Source: Azolla pinnata (taxonomy: Eukaryota > Streptophyta > Polypodiopsida > Salviniales > Salviniaceae). Taken from it: a stretch of DNA of 64,000 nucleotides. The stretch covers positions 24,033 to 88,032 of the forward strand of contig JBBBWG010011446.1 in the NCBI GenBank assembly GCA_037176905.1. Reading direction: 5' to 3'. The notes below the pieces were generated by a model. That model searched no databases and had not been told where the DNA came from. It saw only the letters and a program-made list of their open reading frames with translations. The translations under genes were made by a program, and so were the position numbers. This document shows, one piece after another, positions 18,960 to 30,608 of the stretch. Position 1 is the stretch's first letter. Each line of letters opens with the position of its first letter.

Positions 18960-21577
18960 GTTAGTAATTTTAGAATCTAATTAGTTGATTGACGCATCGA
19001 TTTGAATGTCAATCGATTGCTTGCGCGTAAACTTTTAAACATAGGCATTAATTCGTAAGCAATGTCTAGTTTTAGCAGGTGTTAAAATGTAATTTATAAT
19101 TTTGTTAGGCATGTTTTGATAATTCTTCCATTCATATAGATTGCCGAATCGACTCCGATGTCCTATCAATGCAGGAACAAGCCAATTATATGATGGCGTG
19201 TCATAAAGTTTTTTGGTCAGCTACTCGTGCACAATGAGCCATCAATGCGTTATTTTGGCTCTATAATGCACCCGCGTGTACATATAGTTACATCAACAAT
19301 GAGCGCAAAATATCCCGAATCGGATCGGCTGATGCTGCTTAATTATGACATGTTGTGATCATTAGAGACAAGCGTATGACAGATTAATTATATGTTGACG
19401 GGTCACAAATCGATCGATCATTAATCATCACAAACCGACAACTACTGATGATTAATAATCGATCAATTCGACATGGAGCCGGACGATAATATGTCCATGA
19501 GATTCGTACTAGAGCCCAATGATGTTTCTTCTCCTCTTGCATAATAATATCGATCTACTACCGACCTTACAATCAAGACGTATTAAACGCCGTACTCGGA
19601 TTTTCAAACGTATATAATAATTATTACGATCACGTTTCCATCGGGACTCAAAGTCCACATGATCAACGGGACCAGGCTGGCGGGTGATCGTCGTCGAATC
19701 CCATTATACGTATGTACGTAGGTATGTGTAACGTACGTTGTACGTGCGTACAATGTATGTACAACGAGCGGATTATTGTCTTAGCCGCGAGCCCCGTTCG
19801 CATTCATCCTTCATCGCGACCGTTAACTCCGATCCATCGAAACTCGTCCGTTTACTATAAATCGACATCAAAGCATTTTTTTTTTTTGCCCGATGTGCCT
19901 GCACAGCACTGCTGATGCATTAAACCTCCGAATCGTCGATACTGTTACTGTAGGAAAAATATATCCAATGGTAACCCATTAAAGCTGCAACCCCTGTCAA
20001 TGGCTTTTTGCGAGCAATCGGAGTACACGAAAAAGGGAAGTCGTTGAGCTTGTTACAGTCTTGGTATTGTTCACATACATGAGCTGATCTCCCGGATCAA
20101 CGGGAACTAACATATATTTTCATGATGTTTACCGGAGTGGAATCAACGATGTTTCATGGGAGAAATAGAGGTCTTATTTATATAGTCTAGGAGCCTGCCA
20201 TTAAAGGCGGGTTAGACAAGCTCATGGTGGAGATAGATTTGGAGCACTAGACAATCAAAAGCACTAAGCACTCTCTCCAGGGTGATGGTGGAGGGGCCAA
20301 AGAAAACAAGCCAACTTTAGTCGATCGATCGCTCGATCGATCAATCTTTGTTGTGCATTGATTGAATTGGGTGGCATGAAAAGTTAGATGCGTTCCGAGC
20401 ATCAAAACGACATATTTTGTTCTCCATTTTCACCTCAAAGAAGGCACTCAGCCAAAAGTGGGTGGGCATTATCGCGATGCTTGCTTGAGTTAGTTAAATG
20501 ATGATAGCGAATCATTCCCCGAAGAAGCATACTTCGTAACTACCTTTAGCGGAAATTGCATCGTGCTCTTTTGTGTTTTTTGTTTTTTTTTTGTTTATGC
20601 CAGAATCGGAAAAATTCCTCCACATCTGCTATCGGAGAGGGTGCGGAATCCGTATCATTTTTTAGTACCCAATGCTTTCGCGGCAATGATAATCATCATC
20701 TTTATCATCTTCATCCTCATCTCCACCAGCATAATTAATGTGTTTGTTCATGCATGTTTTCAATCTGATTAAGCAAAATAATGGCTTCTCTTTTTTCTTG
20801 CCATCAATCAGCCCATCTTTAAATTATGCTCAGAGTGGAGAGCTTTTATCGGTCTTCTTTTCAATTCCAGTGTTGATTGGCATCTGTGTATGTTCTTCGC
20901 ATACTTTCCAAAACATCATTCGGTGCTACATTGGGATCTAGAATGCTTTCTTGCAGTTGCTCCAGCTATTTGGAAAATATATTTTCAAGCAAGATTTTCA
21001 CCCTCCTGGGCAATGGACATTGTTGTTCAGTATGCACAAAATAGTACAGAACAGTGAACAGAGATACTGATAGCATCTTCAGTTTTGTGGATCCCAAAGT
21101 TTACTGCTAAACACGTTCTTATATAGCCATTCTGGGTTACAAATATCTCTTCTACAACAGATGATATGATTCTCAGAACAGGGAACATCTCCATGCCACA
21201 TGGACCACCAAAAGTGAAAAAAACTGCAAATGAGATTGGCATTCTCAGTTGGAAATAATCAAAAACCTTATTTTCGATACAAATCAAAAGTCATTCTTCA
21301 TACATTCATTGATGGAATTTTGAGTAGGGGGTGGAAAAGGCATACACGCACACACTTATATATATATATATATGTATGTACATTGTATGCAGCCAAAGTC
21401 CTTGTTGTCAGGTTTTCTGAGATTACACATACCTTGGCATGGTTTAAACTCTAAACTGGCTTCAATGGAAGCTCTACCACTCCACATTATTGCAAGATCC
21501 TGCAGTCCTCTGAATATTTCCTCTACTAGCTAGCTTATAGGAAATGTGCACTTGATTTGTTATGTCGAACGGCCGAT
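18960..21577. other. Intergenic region, no gene supported
   Basis: AT-rich unique sequence with GATCGATC patches (about 20320-20345), a TAC/GTACGT-rich patch (about 19708-19765) and a TA run (about 21357-21373). Open frames up to 86 codons occur (for example minus 21027-21287) but lack motifs and conservation cues. The part next to 21577 should hold the 3' UTR of the acyl-CoA synthetase gene. Confidence 0.4.
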
Positions 21578-24500
21578 TCAATGGCCATATAGCTTGTTGA
21601 TTTCACCCTACAAAGACACAAGAAAAAAAACATGGTAAAGAACGAGTGACCCTCAAAACATAAAACCTGAACAACTGAATCAACTTAGACAAATAGTGAT
21701 ATGTATATCTATCTATCTATATATTTGTTTGTTTGTTTGTTTATTGTTCGTTTCTCCTAGGTTGGGCCCATACAAAGATTTTTCTCCTCTCTCGATGATT
21801 GGAGATATTGTATGAGTTTGTGGGGTTTATGGTTTAGGCCTTTACTTCAAATTATGCACACTAAGCAAGTTTTCCAAAATTCTTTCCATGCATGTACTCT
21901 GCAAGATTGATATCATTTGTGATACGAAAACAAGCTGGGCATGCAAATCGTTCTTAGCATATATAACATTACACTGTAAAAACAGGCATTGCACTGTAAT
22001 CAATTGATGAGCCCCATTTGTTTCTCGGCATTCTTTGCAAATGCACATGGCAGTGTAATTTAGTGCCGCATTGCAATGGAATGAATGAATCAGCGAACAT
22101 AAAAGCTACACTGGTTTCATGATTGTTCCATCACTCATCCGAAACCGATGTGTTATACATAGAATGTGGAAGGACTGTGTGCTTAATGCTTGAACAACAT
22201 GCAGCTTTATATCAGAGCGCACAAAATATGACAAATGGATCATTCATGTACACGTCTGCATGGGGTTTTAGTGCGTCACATGGCAGGAATGACAAACAGA
22301 TATGATGAAAAAACGATCATGGTGCATCATAAGATATTCTGAATTTGAAACACGAAGATATATCCGAAATCCCATCGTTTGGTTCGTACCTTGTAATAAG
22401 CCAACAACTGCGGCCTCTTCTTTTTATATGTTGGCGTGATCAAATCTCGCTCCACGTCAAAAGGAACAGGATCTACATGAATGGCTTTAAGGATTTCAAA
22501 GCCACGTAACTGCAAAGAAGATACAATGTTTCAAAGAAGGAACACTTTTTATGATTATTACATCCTATTTGAACTCATCTGAATGGGAAACATTGACTCA
22601 AACTAATTAGCTACCAACTTCAAATACAATAACTAATAAGGATCTATCTTAGAATAGAACCTCTAGAATTGTTACATTACATGTAGAATGCCATTTCTCT
22701 TTAATTATATCACATTGGTTTTCACCAGAAAACTAAATAGCTTTTCTTGAAGCCTGTGTTCCCACTCGAATATGCGTTGCATCCACAGTAGTACGTTTAT
22801 TAAAGGAAATTTAGCTATTTTTTTCTGCCAACAAATATGAGCCGCCTATTTCATTGGCTATCTCAAATATATATTTGCTGATAAGACTATTGCAGGAGTG
22901 CCAACAAAATTTATTTTACAATAAAATACCCAGCATTATATTTAGCTCCTTTAAATTTTCCAGAAAAAACGGTGTTATATTTAGCCCCTTTAAATTTCCC
23001 ATGACAAGCTAGTAATGTCCCCCATTTCACCTATTGTAGTGTAGTATGTTCGTTCAAAAGCAAATTACCTTCTGCTTTCTGCCAATAGATATGAGATCCT
23101 CCAAGAGGAATCGTTGCACCTTTTTGTCGATGCACAGATCTGCAAAAGTTCCTTTACATCCGTTTGCAGATCCCCATTTCATAAGAGATTCTTCATTAGG
23201 CACAACTACAGCCACCAGAGACGATTCGAAGCTGTTGCCATACACCCATATCTGTTCGACATACATACTCATCCCATACACCATCTCAAGATGCTCAACG
23301 GCAATATATTCTCCCTGGGCCAGCTTAAAAATGTTCTTCTTCCTGTCAATAATTTTCAACGATCCATTTGGTTGCCACTCGCCGATATCACCTATGTCGA
23401 ATTCAATCAAGAGTTATACTCTCGAGCTCATGCAATCACTCATCCAGAACACATTCACATACGGGTTAGCACATAGTTGATACATCTTTCTTACCTGTGT
23501 GGAACCAACCATCCACCAGAACTTCTCTAGTCAGATCCTCTCGCTTATAGTAACCAGAAAACATGATCTTGCTTCGCATACAGATCTCTCCCCGAGGAAC
23601 TGGACCCAAGGCATCATAGCCCATCTCAGGTACAGACTCTAGCCTCACTTCAACACTAGGTGATTGAACTCCAACAGTACCAACCATCGACATGTTATTT
23701 GGCACGCAACAGAAGCTACCAGCACATGTCTCAGTCAGACCTTTACAGAACAAACCAAGGTTTTTTATCAGTATCAAATGCTTTCAGTTCATGTGCGGGA
23801 GTTACATGTCTGTGTTAGTGTGCACATGCCCTATGACCTCACCATATCCTTGCACCATCATTGCACACAGAGTTACCCTCAGGAACTCCTCTACATGCGA
23901 CGCCAGTGGTGCGGCTCCAGACATAAGTAGCCTGACCTTGCCCCCAAGAGCTTTCATTATCTGAATTTAAAGGATCGATTGATTTTATGTCCAGAAAAAT
24001 ATAATGTGATAAAGCTTATAGCTGTGACCTTACCTTTCTGAAAATCAGCTTATCTGCCAAGGGAGAAGCTTTATCCTGTTTATATCCCATCTTCATCCAG
24101 AATAGTTTGCTGCAGCATATTAAAGAGAAAGAGAACAGTCATGGGGCCATTTGAAGCTTTCTAGGAGAATGAAAACCAGAATTTTACGTTAGAACAGCCC
24201 AACTATTTATTTCCAGGACTTACTATTTGTAACATAGTTTGAACAGCAATTTGAGGTGGAATGGTGCTCCACTCAACCGTAATTGACTACCTAGTAATCA
24301 GAAGATCATTCAATACATCATGATCAATCGGTATTACACCACAACATTACCATAGTGTGCCGAAAAGTAAACCTGAATAGATCCGATCGAAGACCCTAGG
24401 TACCCCTGCAAATAGTGACGGCTTTAACTCTTGTAGATCCTCTAAAAGCAATTTCGGATCCTTCATACACAGAAAATGTTGTTAATCCCTTGAAGTGATT

Positions 24501-27500
24501 GGTTTTAGATTGATAATAGAGACACAAAGGAACGCACCCCCCTCCAGTATCCGATTGAAGCACCTTGGTGAATGAAGAGTTCTTCAATGATCCTGTCAAA
24601 AATGTGAGCTAATGGTAGAAAGGAGAAGTAGGAATCTTCGGTTGTCATCTGGACAAATAACAGTTATGGCAACGTATCAGTAAAATGTAAGATTAGAGTA
24701 AATCATTCATGAGGGAACAATAAGTAAAGTATCTCCATTGCTTATGACTCAATGATGAACAAACGCCCAAAACTATGTTGTAAAATATTTGTGCACAAGT
24801 GGAAGTTTGTGTAATTTTTTGGCAGATTAATCTCAGAATCCTTGCTGCCTTCGCATGTTGTGTGTTTTTCTAAGCATGCACCTGCAATTGTGGATTCTAA
24901 ATCCTCAGTTTACACTCCAATGTCCTTTCCATTTATATGACACATGCTTCTAAGTTTATTTCACAATCCCCTTGCCACTTGCACGTTACATGCTTTTAAA
25001 CAATGCAACTCCAAGACATTCATCCTTCTTACAAACACTAGAAGGCATACCAAATCATGCTTACAGATAAAAGACATGGAACCGCTATCACAGGGGTTCA
25101 GACCACAATATTTCAGAGTTTCCAACCATCATAACTTTTGTACAATCTGCATGCTCTGCATGAACAGCCCCCCCCCCCTTGCACAAGCTTCAAACGAAGA
25201 AGCAAATGTTAAACAATATGACACAATATAAGGACCATCAGATAATGCAATAAAGATGAAAGCCCACATTCCATGAAGTTTGGCAATATGGCTTGTTTTA
25301 AATACACTAAAGCAGGAGGATGCAATGGTGATACGCTCCAAACTGGTCTCTCTTTTCCACAAATAAGCGCAAGGAGTGTTTAAGTTGAGAAACTGTGCTT
25401 CATACGTGGAACCCTCAAAATGCAATTAGCAACATGTATTTTGATCACCAATTTGTGAATTTTTAACTAATAGAGAGGATTACATTCTGAAAAGAGAAAA
25501 GACTTAAATACCTTTTCTTCAAAATGAGAAAGCCAATAATCAACAGCACCCATCTGCAGCGACACTGACTCATGGGTAAGCAAAACTCCCTTCGGCTCTC
25601 CTGTAGTGCCGCTTGTATACATGATTGTACAGAGGTCTAGGCCTCGTGGAGGAGTCAAATCAACTGGGTTTCTCTTCCCCTACATCAACACAAGAGACGT
25701 ATTGATTGATAAACACTTAGAATCTAGTTAGCAAACCAAAGAAACAAACAGCTGCACATTGAAATGAATACAAATCATATACCAGATCCAAAAACTCTTC
25801 CCACGAATAAGTTTTTATGCCGTTCGATTCAAACTGACTTCTCTGACCTTCCGGAATACCAGTAAAACTCACCACAACTAGAGAAAATGACAAGAGAAAA
25901 GAGGCGGTGCCACATTTCTGAAACTGTTCTTACATGCATTTATTTAAGAAACTGCTGTGACTTTTAACTTACCTTTGAGGAATTTCAAGCAAGCTGACAA
26001 ACACTTCAGCAACTATATTACACCAAAAGAGAAAAATGAGATTAAAAAGAAGCTTAAAAAAAAAAGGCAAAAAGAATCCATGTTTAAAACAAGGAACCCA
26101 TGACTAAGGTGATTTTGATAAACAGGAAATTTTGAGATAAATTACCTCTGGCAACTTGGCCTCTTGTACAAATGCTATAGGTATCTCTGCATGGTTGATT
26201 ATGAATTGCACAGCATTTTCTCCTGTTTGATATCATTCAGATTTTCAATGATAGGGCCCACATAACTGATACATTTGAAAGGCATGCTTGACTAAGATGA
26301 AGCGGTACCTAGACTGTCATACAAGGGAACACAACAGATCGAATGCCCATTGCAAGCCTACGAATCAAGAGATGGAGAGATGAGAACAAAATGGATTCAC
26401 ATTCTGTATCATCAACTTTCAGAAATTCAGGTCATACCTCCATTGCAATTGTCCACTCTGGACAATTCACTCCATAGATGCCACATTTATCCCTCTGAAA
26501 GATCATGAGCTTAATTTCAAAAGAATTCCTCCAAATACCATGCAAAAGTGTAGCTTAATGGTAAAAGATGATCTCTAATTTCTTGAGATATACTACTCAA
26601 AATTTGGTTTAGTAAGCTCACTGGTCCTATCCCACATGTCCTCATAGCCGAGCCAATATCCAGGACGCGATCATAAACTTCTTGATAGGTTAACCACACG
26701 TATTTTCCAGCCTATAGAGAAATCGTTTCAGTAGAAGAGAAGCTTTTTAAGAAAAATGGTCATGATGTAGAGAAAGAAGCCCTAAACCCCAAACCCCCGA
26801 ACACAGAAAAGTGAGAAAAACAAGCAGCACCTTGCCATTTACAACTTCACGGCGACCCAGTAATTTGTTGTTCGGATACTGCTGAACTGATTGGCTGTCA
26901 AGCAAAACTCAAGAAATCAATCAGCTTTCATACATTTGATTCCGACGATGGGTTAATGGTATGTGCTAAGAAGAGATTCCATGTTTTCACACAACATTGC
27001 TGCAAGGTAGCCTTGTACATAGAAATCGTACACACGAATCCGCATATAAGGTTTTTGAAAAGATTTTACAAATCTTTTAGAAGACGTACTTTATTGGTAA
27101 GAATTCCTTGATATTCCTAAAATATCTGCTTCAGATTGTGATTCTCTAAAAGCTCCTCGCAATTAGTGGTGTGATCCTGATGGGTGATGATACCCAAATC
27201 GACTTACAGCTCGAGCACAAACAAGAAGTGGAAAGTTCTAGCACTAGCGTGGATCCATATCTATGGCAAGATTAGTTGTCGGTCGAGGAATGACATGATT
27301 TAGGGTTTCGAGCTAGCTGAGATCGAAACGAAGAGGAAGACGCAAGCGACGAGGGAAGAAACGAGAGGTAGCTGTAAAAATGCAGGAGGTGTCAACATAA
27401 AGAGAGTTGCTTGCCAGCCACATACGGAACAAGGGATCCTGAACACCAATCAGATTATAAGGCAACAAGAAAGAATAGCACAAAACCTAACGCCTTCCGA

Positions 27501-27721
27501 AGTGGAAGTAATTCAGCTATGATGGACTTCCGAGAAGGGAATAATTGAAAAAAAGAGCGGGGGAGGGGGCAGAGAAAGAAAGAAAAGGAGATATGGTTTC
27601 TCGATATACAGAAGAACAATCAAGAATCATAAGCAAGGAACGAAGCTCAGAACACAAAGAATCGGAACAAGGAACATTTACCACGGCGAGAAAGCTCAGC
27701 TCGGGTGAGCCATAACAAGCA

Positions 27722-27768
<47 letters not shown>

Positions 27769-28111
27769 CAAGGGCCGGCGGCGGAAGTGCGGTGCAAAGG
27801 AGGTACAAAGACCCGATGCATTGCAGCATATATAGAGAACCCGGGCGGCGTGTGCCGATGAGCTCGGCTATGGCAAAGATCGAGGATCGACGAGGAAAAC
27901 AGTGGGCGTACCTGAAGATATCCCAGCAGGAATCGATCCCGGGGGGAGAGGGAGGGGGGAAGGCGTATCGGGCGAGGACGCTGCGGTACACAGGGCCGAC
28001 GGAGGGGGCGCCATGAGCGGGGGAGGGTATGGCGTCTTCGACCTGAACGCGGTAGTCGGGGAGGGAGTAGATATCGGAGTTGCCACCGAGGGAGCGAGGG
28101 GAGGACACCAT
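21578..28111 (-). CDS. Long-chain acyl-CoA synthetase (LACS1-5-like clade)
   Basis: Eighteen exons on the minus strand: 28111-27912, 26894-26831, 26711-26622, 26494-26438, 26357-26309, 26222-26146, 26012-25973, 25877-25783, 25679-25512, 24648-24538, 24460-24373, 24290-24224, 24109-24034, 23960-23843, 23740-23495, 23391-23069, 22509-22390 and 21607-21578. All phases match, giving 2019 bp (672 aa). Conserved parts are the N-terminal PSVGPVYRS, the AMP/P-loop motif [11 protein letters not shown] (from about residue 245), [18 protein letters not shown] (from about 433) and the fatty-acyl-CoA synthetase signature [17 protein letters not shown] (from about 510), then [14 protein letters not shown]. 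The enzyme activates free fatty acids to acyl-CoA using ATP. The C-terminus is INKLYGH, with no peroxisomal SKL-type signal, which together with the N-terminal motif places it with ER/cytosolic LACS1-5 and not LACS6/7. The last exon codes only nine residues. Which member it matches is not resolved. Confidence 0.95.
27735..27768. repeat. (GA)n microsatellite in LACS intron 1
   Basis: About 16 GA units in the long first intron of the acyl-CoA synthetase gene. Confidence 0.85.
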
Positions 28112-28210
28112 AGCTAGAGCTCTAGGCTTCGGAGCCGGGAGCTCTGTGCAGCGGGCGATGGCGATGGCGATGGCGGGGAGGAAGCAGAGGACGAGGACGA
28201 CGCAGAGGAC

Positions 28211-28302
28211 GAAGAAGAAGAAGAAGAAGAAGAAGACAGTGAAGTGAAGTGAAGTGAAGTGAATGCAAAAAGAAGAAGAAGAAGAAGAAGAAGAAGAAAA
28301 TG
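28211..28302. repeat. (GAA)n microsatellite and GTGAA run in the LACS 5' region
   Basis: Two GAA runs flank a GTGAA pentanucleotide run (28238-28262). The block lies 100-190 bp upstream of the LACS start codon, so it is probably in the 5' UTR (CTT-rich on the sense strand). Confidence 0.85.
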
Positions 28303-28549
28303 TTCTTTGTTTTCTTTTGTCCATGGAATTGAATGAAGGAAAGTTGTTGGAGGGGCCAACCAACGAACTTACCTAACACACCCAACAAGAAGAGAAGAGA
28401 AGAGAGAAAAGAAGCAAAGAAAACAATGTCACAGGACACGGACAAGTGTCTCTCTGAGAAAGTTTTCGCGGATCGGCCCGCGTTCGGATTCGATCTCGGA
28501 GGAGTAATGCGCGGGTCCGCAGAAATCGGAGCAGAGCGCTGGCGCCGAT

Positions 28550-28862
28550 TCGCAGATCTGCGATCGAAGCAGGTCGATGCGCAGACCAGCGATCGGAGCA
28601 GAGCGATTCGTAGATCTGCTATGTTACCGGGACCTAGCGATTCGTAGATCTGTAATTGGAGCGGTAATGCGCCGGAATCTGTAGTCGGAGGAGTAATTCT
28701 GTAGAATTTGTGGAATTTGTAGTCGGCGGAGGAGTAATATTTTGTAGAATTTGCGATCGGAGCGATAATGCGCCGGAATCTGTAGTCGGAGGAGGAGTAA
28801 TATTTCGTCGAATCTGCGATCGGTGCAGTAATGCGCAGTTCTGTAATCGGAGTGGTAATCCG
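28550..28862. repeat. Imperfect minisatellite GATCTGCGATCGGAGCGGTAAT
   Basis: Repeated modules with core CGATCGGAGCAGTAATGCGC and GGAATCTGTAGTCGGAGGAG alternate about five to six times with divergence. The block lies upstream of the LACS gene, between it and the divergently oriented thioredoxin-fold gene. Confidence 0.7.
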
Positions 28863-28974
28863 GAGGCCTGACCTGACTAGACCGCTGTGTTGAATCCGAG
28901 CTGGATCCGCCCGATCGCAGAGATCTCGCGCTCTTCGATTCACTTCAAAAACCGAGGGTTTCGAAGCGTATGAT

Positions 28975-29225
28975 CGAGAGTTTTCAGTGCAGCGGATCGA
29001 GAGGCCGCAAGTTTGAGATATGGTCGAGTTTTTCCGTCGATCGACGATCCCGACCGTTTAGTAATCGGAATAAGGCACATGAAGCATATCAGAGCAGAGT
29101 AGAGCAGATTAGAAACTTCTTCCGATAGCTGTCGAGTAAGCGTTGATTGACTTTAAAACATTAGAAGGGATGAAAAACCGAGTTTTTCGATGTAGCGAAT
29201 CGAGAGGTCGCAAGTTCGAATCCGG
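28975..29225 (+). repeat. Two related tRNA-like half modules
   Basis: Two similar segments, about 28980-29025 and 29165-29215, share GAGTTTT, a GATGTAGCGAATCGAGAGG-like core and CGCAAGTTCGAATCCGGCC. The last part looks like a tRNA T-arm with a B-box (GTTCGAATCC). No matching 5' half, anticodon arm or acceptor stem closes around it, so this is a remnant (perhaps SINE-like) and not a tRNA gene. Confidence 0.35.
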
Positions 29226-30439
29226 CCAGTTAAATTTTTTCACGGGGAACTAATCGGACAGCCGAGATGACGACGGTAACTGGCATTTTTACCGCGACTC
29301 GATGGATAGATCGATCGACAGACAGAGAAGCTACCAAAAAGAGAAGCGATTCATCAATGACTCGGTTTCGTTCGACTCACTGCAACTTGCGCCCATCAAA
29401 GTCAAGACAGACATTGGGTTTACTCAAAGCTGACAGTTCATTCATTCATTCATTCCATTCATTCCATCTGCCTTCTTTCCTTTCCCCAAAGAGTTTAATT
29501 AATGACATTCATGTATCGAGGGCCCAAAAACATCTTGTTTTTTTTCTCAAAAAGATTCATCGTTAGTAAAAAGAAGAGTCATATGCACATACATAAGAGT
29601 TTTGAGATAGCGATTCATTACCGATCTTCCTATACAATATTTGCAAAATTGAAATTTTCTTCCTGAATGTGAGGAACATATCTATGTGATTTGTTTGGTA
29701 TGCCTGCTCCAGATTGTAAACTTGATTCAAGAAATTTCCTGCATATAGCTTGCATTTTCTCAAGGAAAAACCTATTTCGGGGGGAGAGAATAGTGCCACT
29801 CCAAATGCATTAAATTGCTTGAAAGTATCTGAGCTGCTTTCCGCCGTTGAATAAAATTAAGCTTTCGCGAAGTATCCATGCCGGTTTACCTACTCATCGC
29901 CTCAAATTGCCCTCTCAGCGTACGACATAAATCCTCCCATATATGGTCCTCACCATCTCTTCCAAAGGTAGGAAAACGATCGTCAAATACTACGCTGCTG
30001 CATCTTCCTTTCGATATCTGCTGCATGGTTAAACTGCTTATAAGCGTCCAAACATCCGCAAACTCTAGCTAATATCCTGCACAGGATCTCAACACAAAGG
30101 TCGAAGCTTCATCCTCCTCAACATGATGGATGTAAGATCGAGATAATTGCGTGGACTTGGGAATCCGAATCAGGGCCACCACCGCCCGCTCCAAATTTCC
30201 GTCTTTGCTCCGCAAAGTCTGGTTTCACACTTGCCGGACAACGGACAGCGACCACCGCTGCACAGCCCTTTCAGGGGCCACAAATCGATCGACGTGAAGC
30301 GAAGCAAGCAACAGACTGCAGATGGATCGACTAGATCCATTGAATCGAGCCCTAAGTATGTATGGATGGGCCAATCGATCTGAGATCGATTTTTTCGGGT
30401 TCTCGAAGAAAACCACTCACCAAATTTAGCTCCACTCCA

Positions 30440-30535
30440 TCAGTTTCTCTTCTCTTCTCTGTTCTGTTCTGTTTTGTTCTGTTCTTGCTCTTCTTCTTCT
30501 TCTTCTTCTTCTTCCTTCTTCTTCTTCTTCTTTCC
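30440..30535. repeat. TTCTG/TTC microsatellite in the 5' region of the thioredoxin-fold gene
   Basis: (TCTGT)n followed by (TTC)n, ending about 70 bp before the start codon at 30609. It is a pyrimidine-rich leader on the coding strand. Confidence 0.8.
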
Positions 30536-30608
30536 TTTTTGCTTTCTGCTTTTCTGCTTTTCCTTGTTGCTTTCTGCTTTCTTTGCTTTTCTGCAGAGAG
30601 AGCGAGCT

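Noticed and set aside
29165-29215. tRNA gene suggested by GTTCGAATCC
   Set aside because: No acceptor stem, D-arm or anticodon arm can be paired around it.
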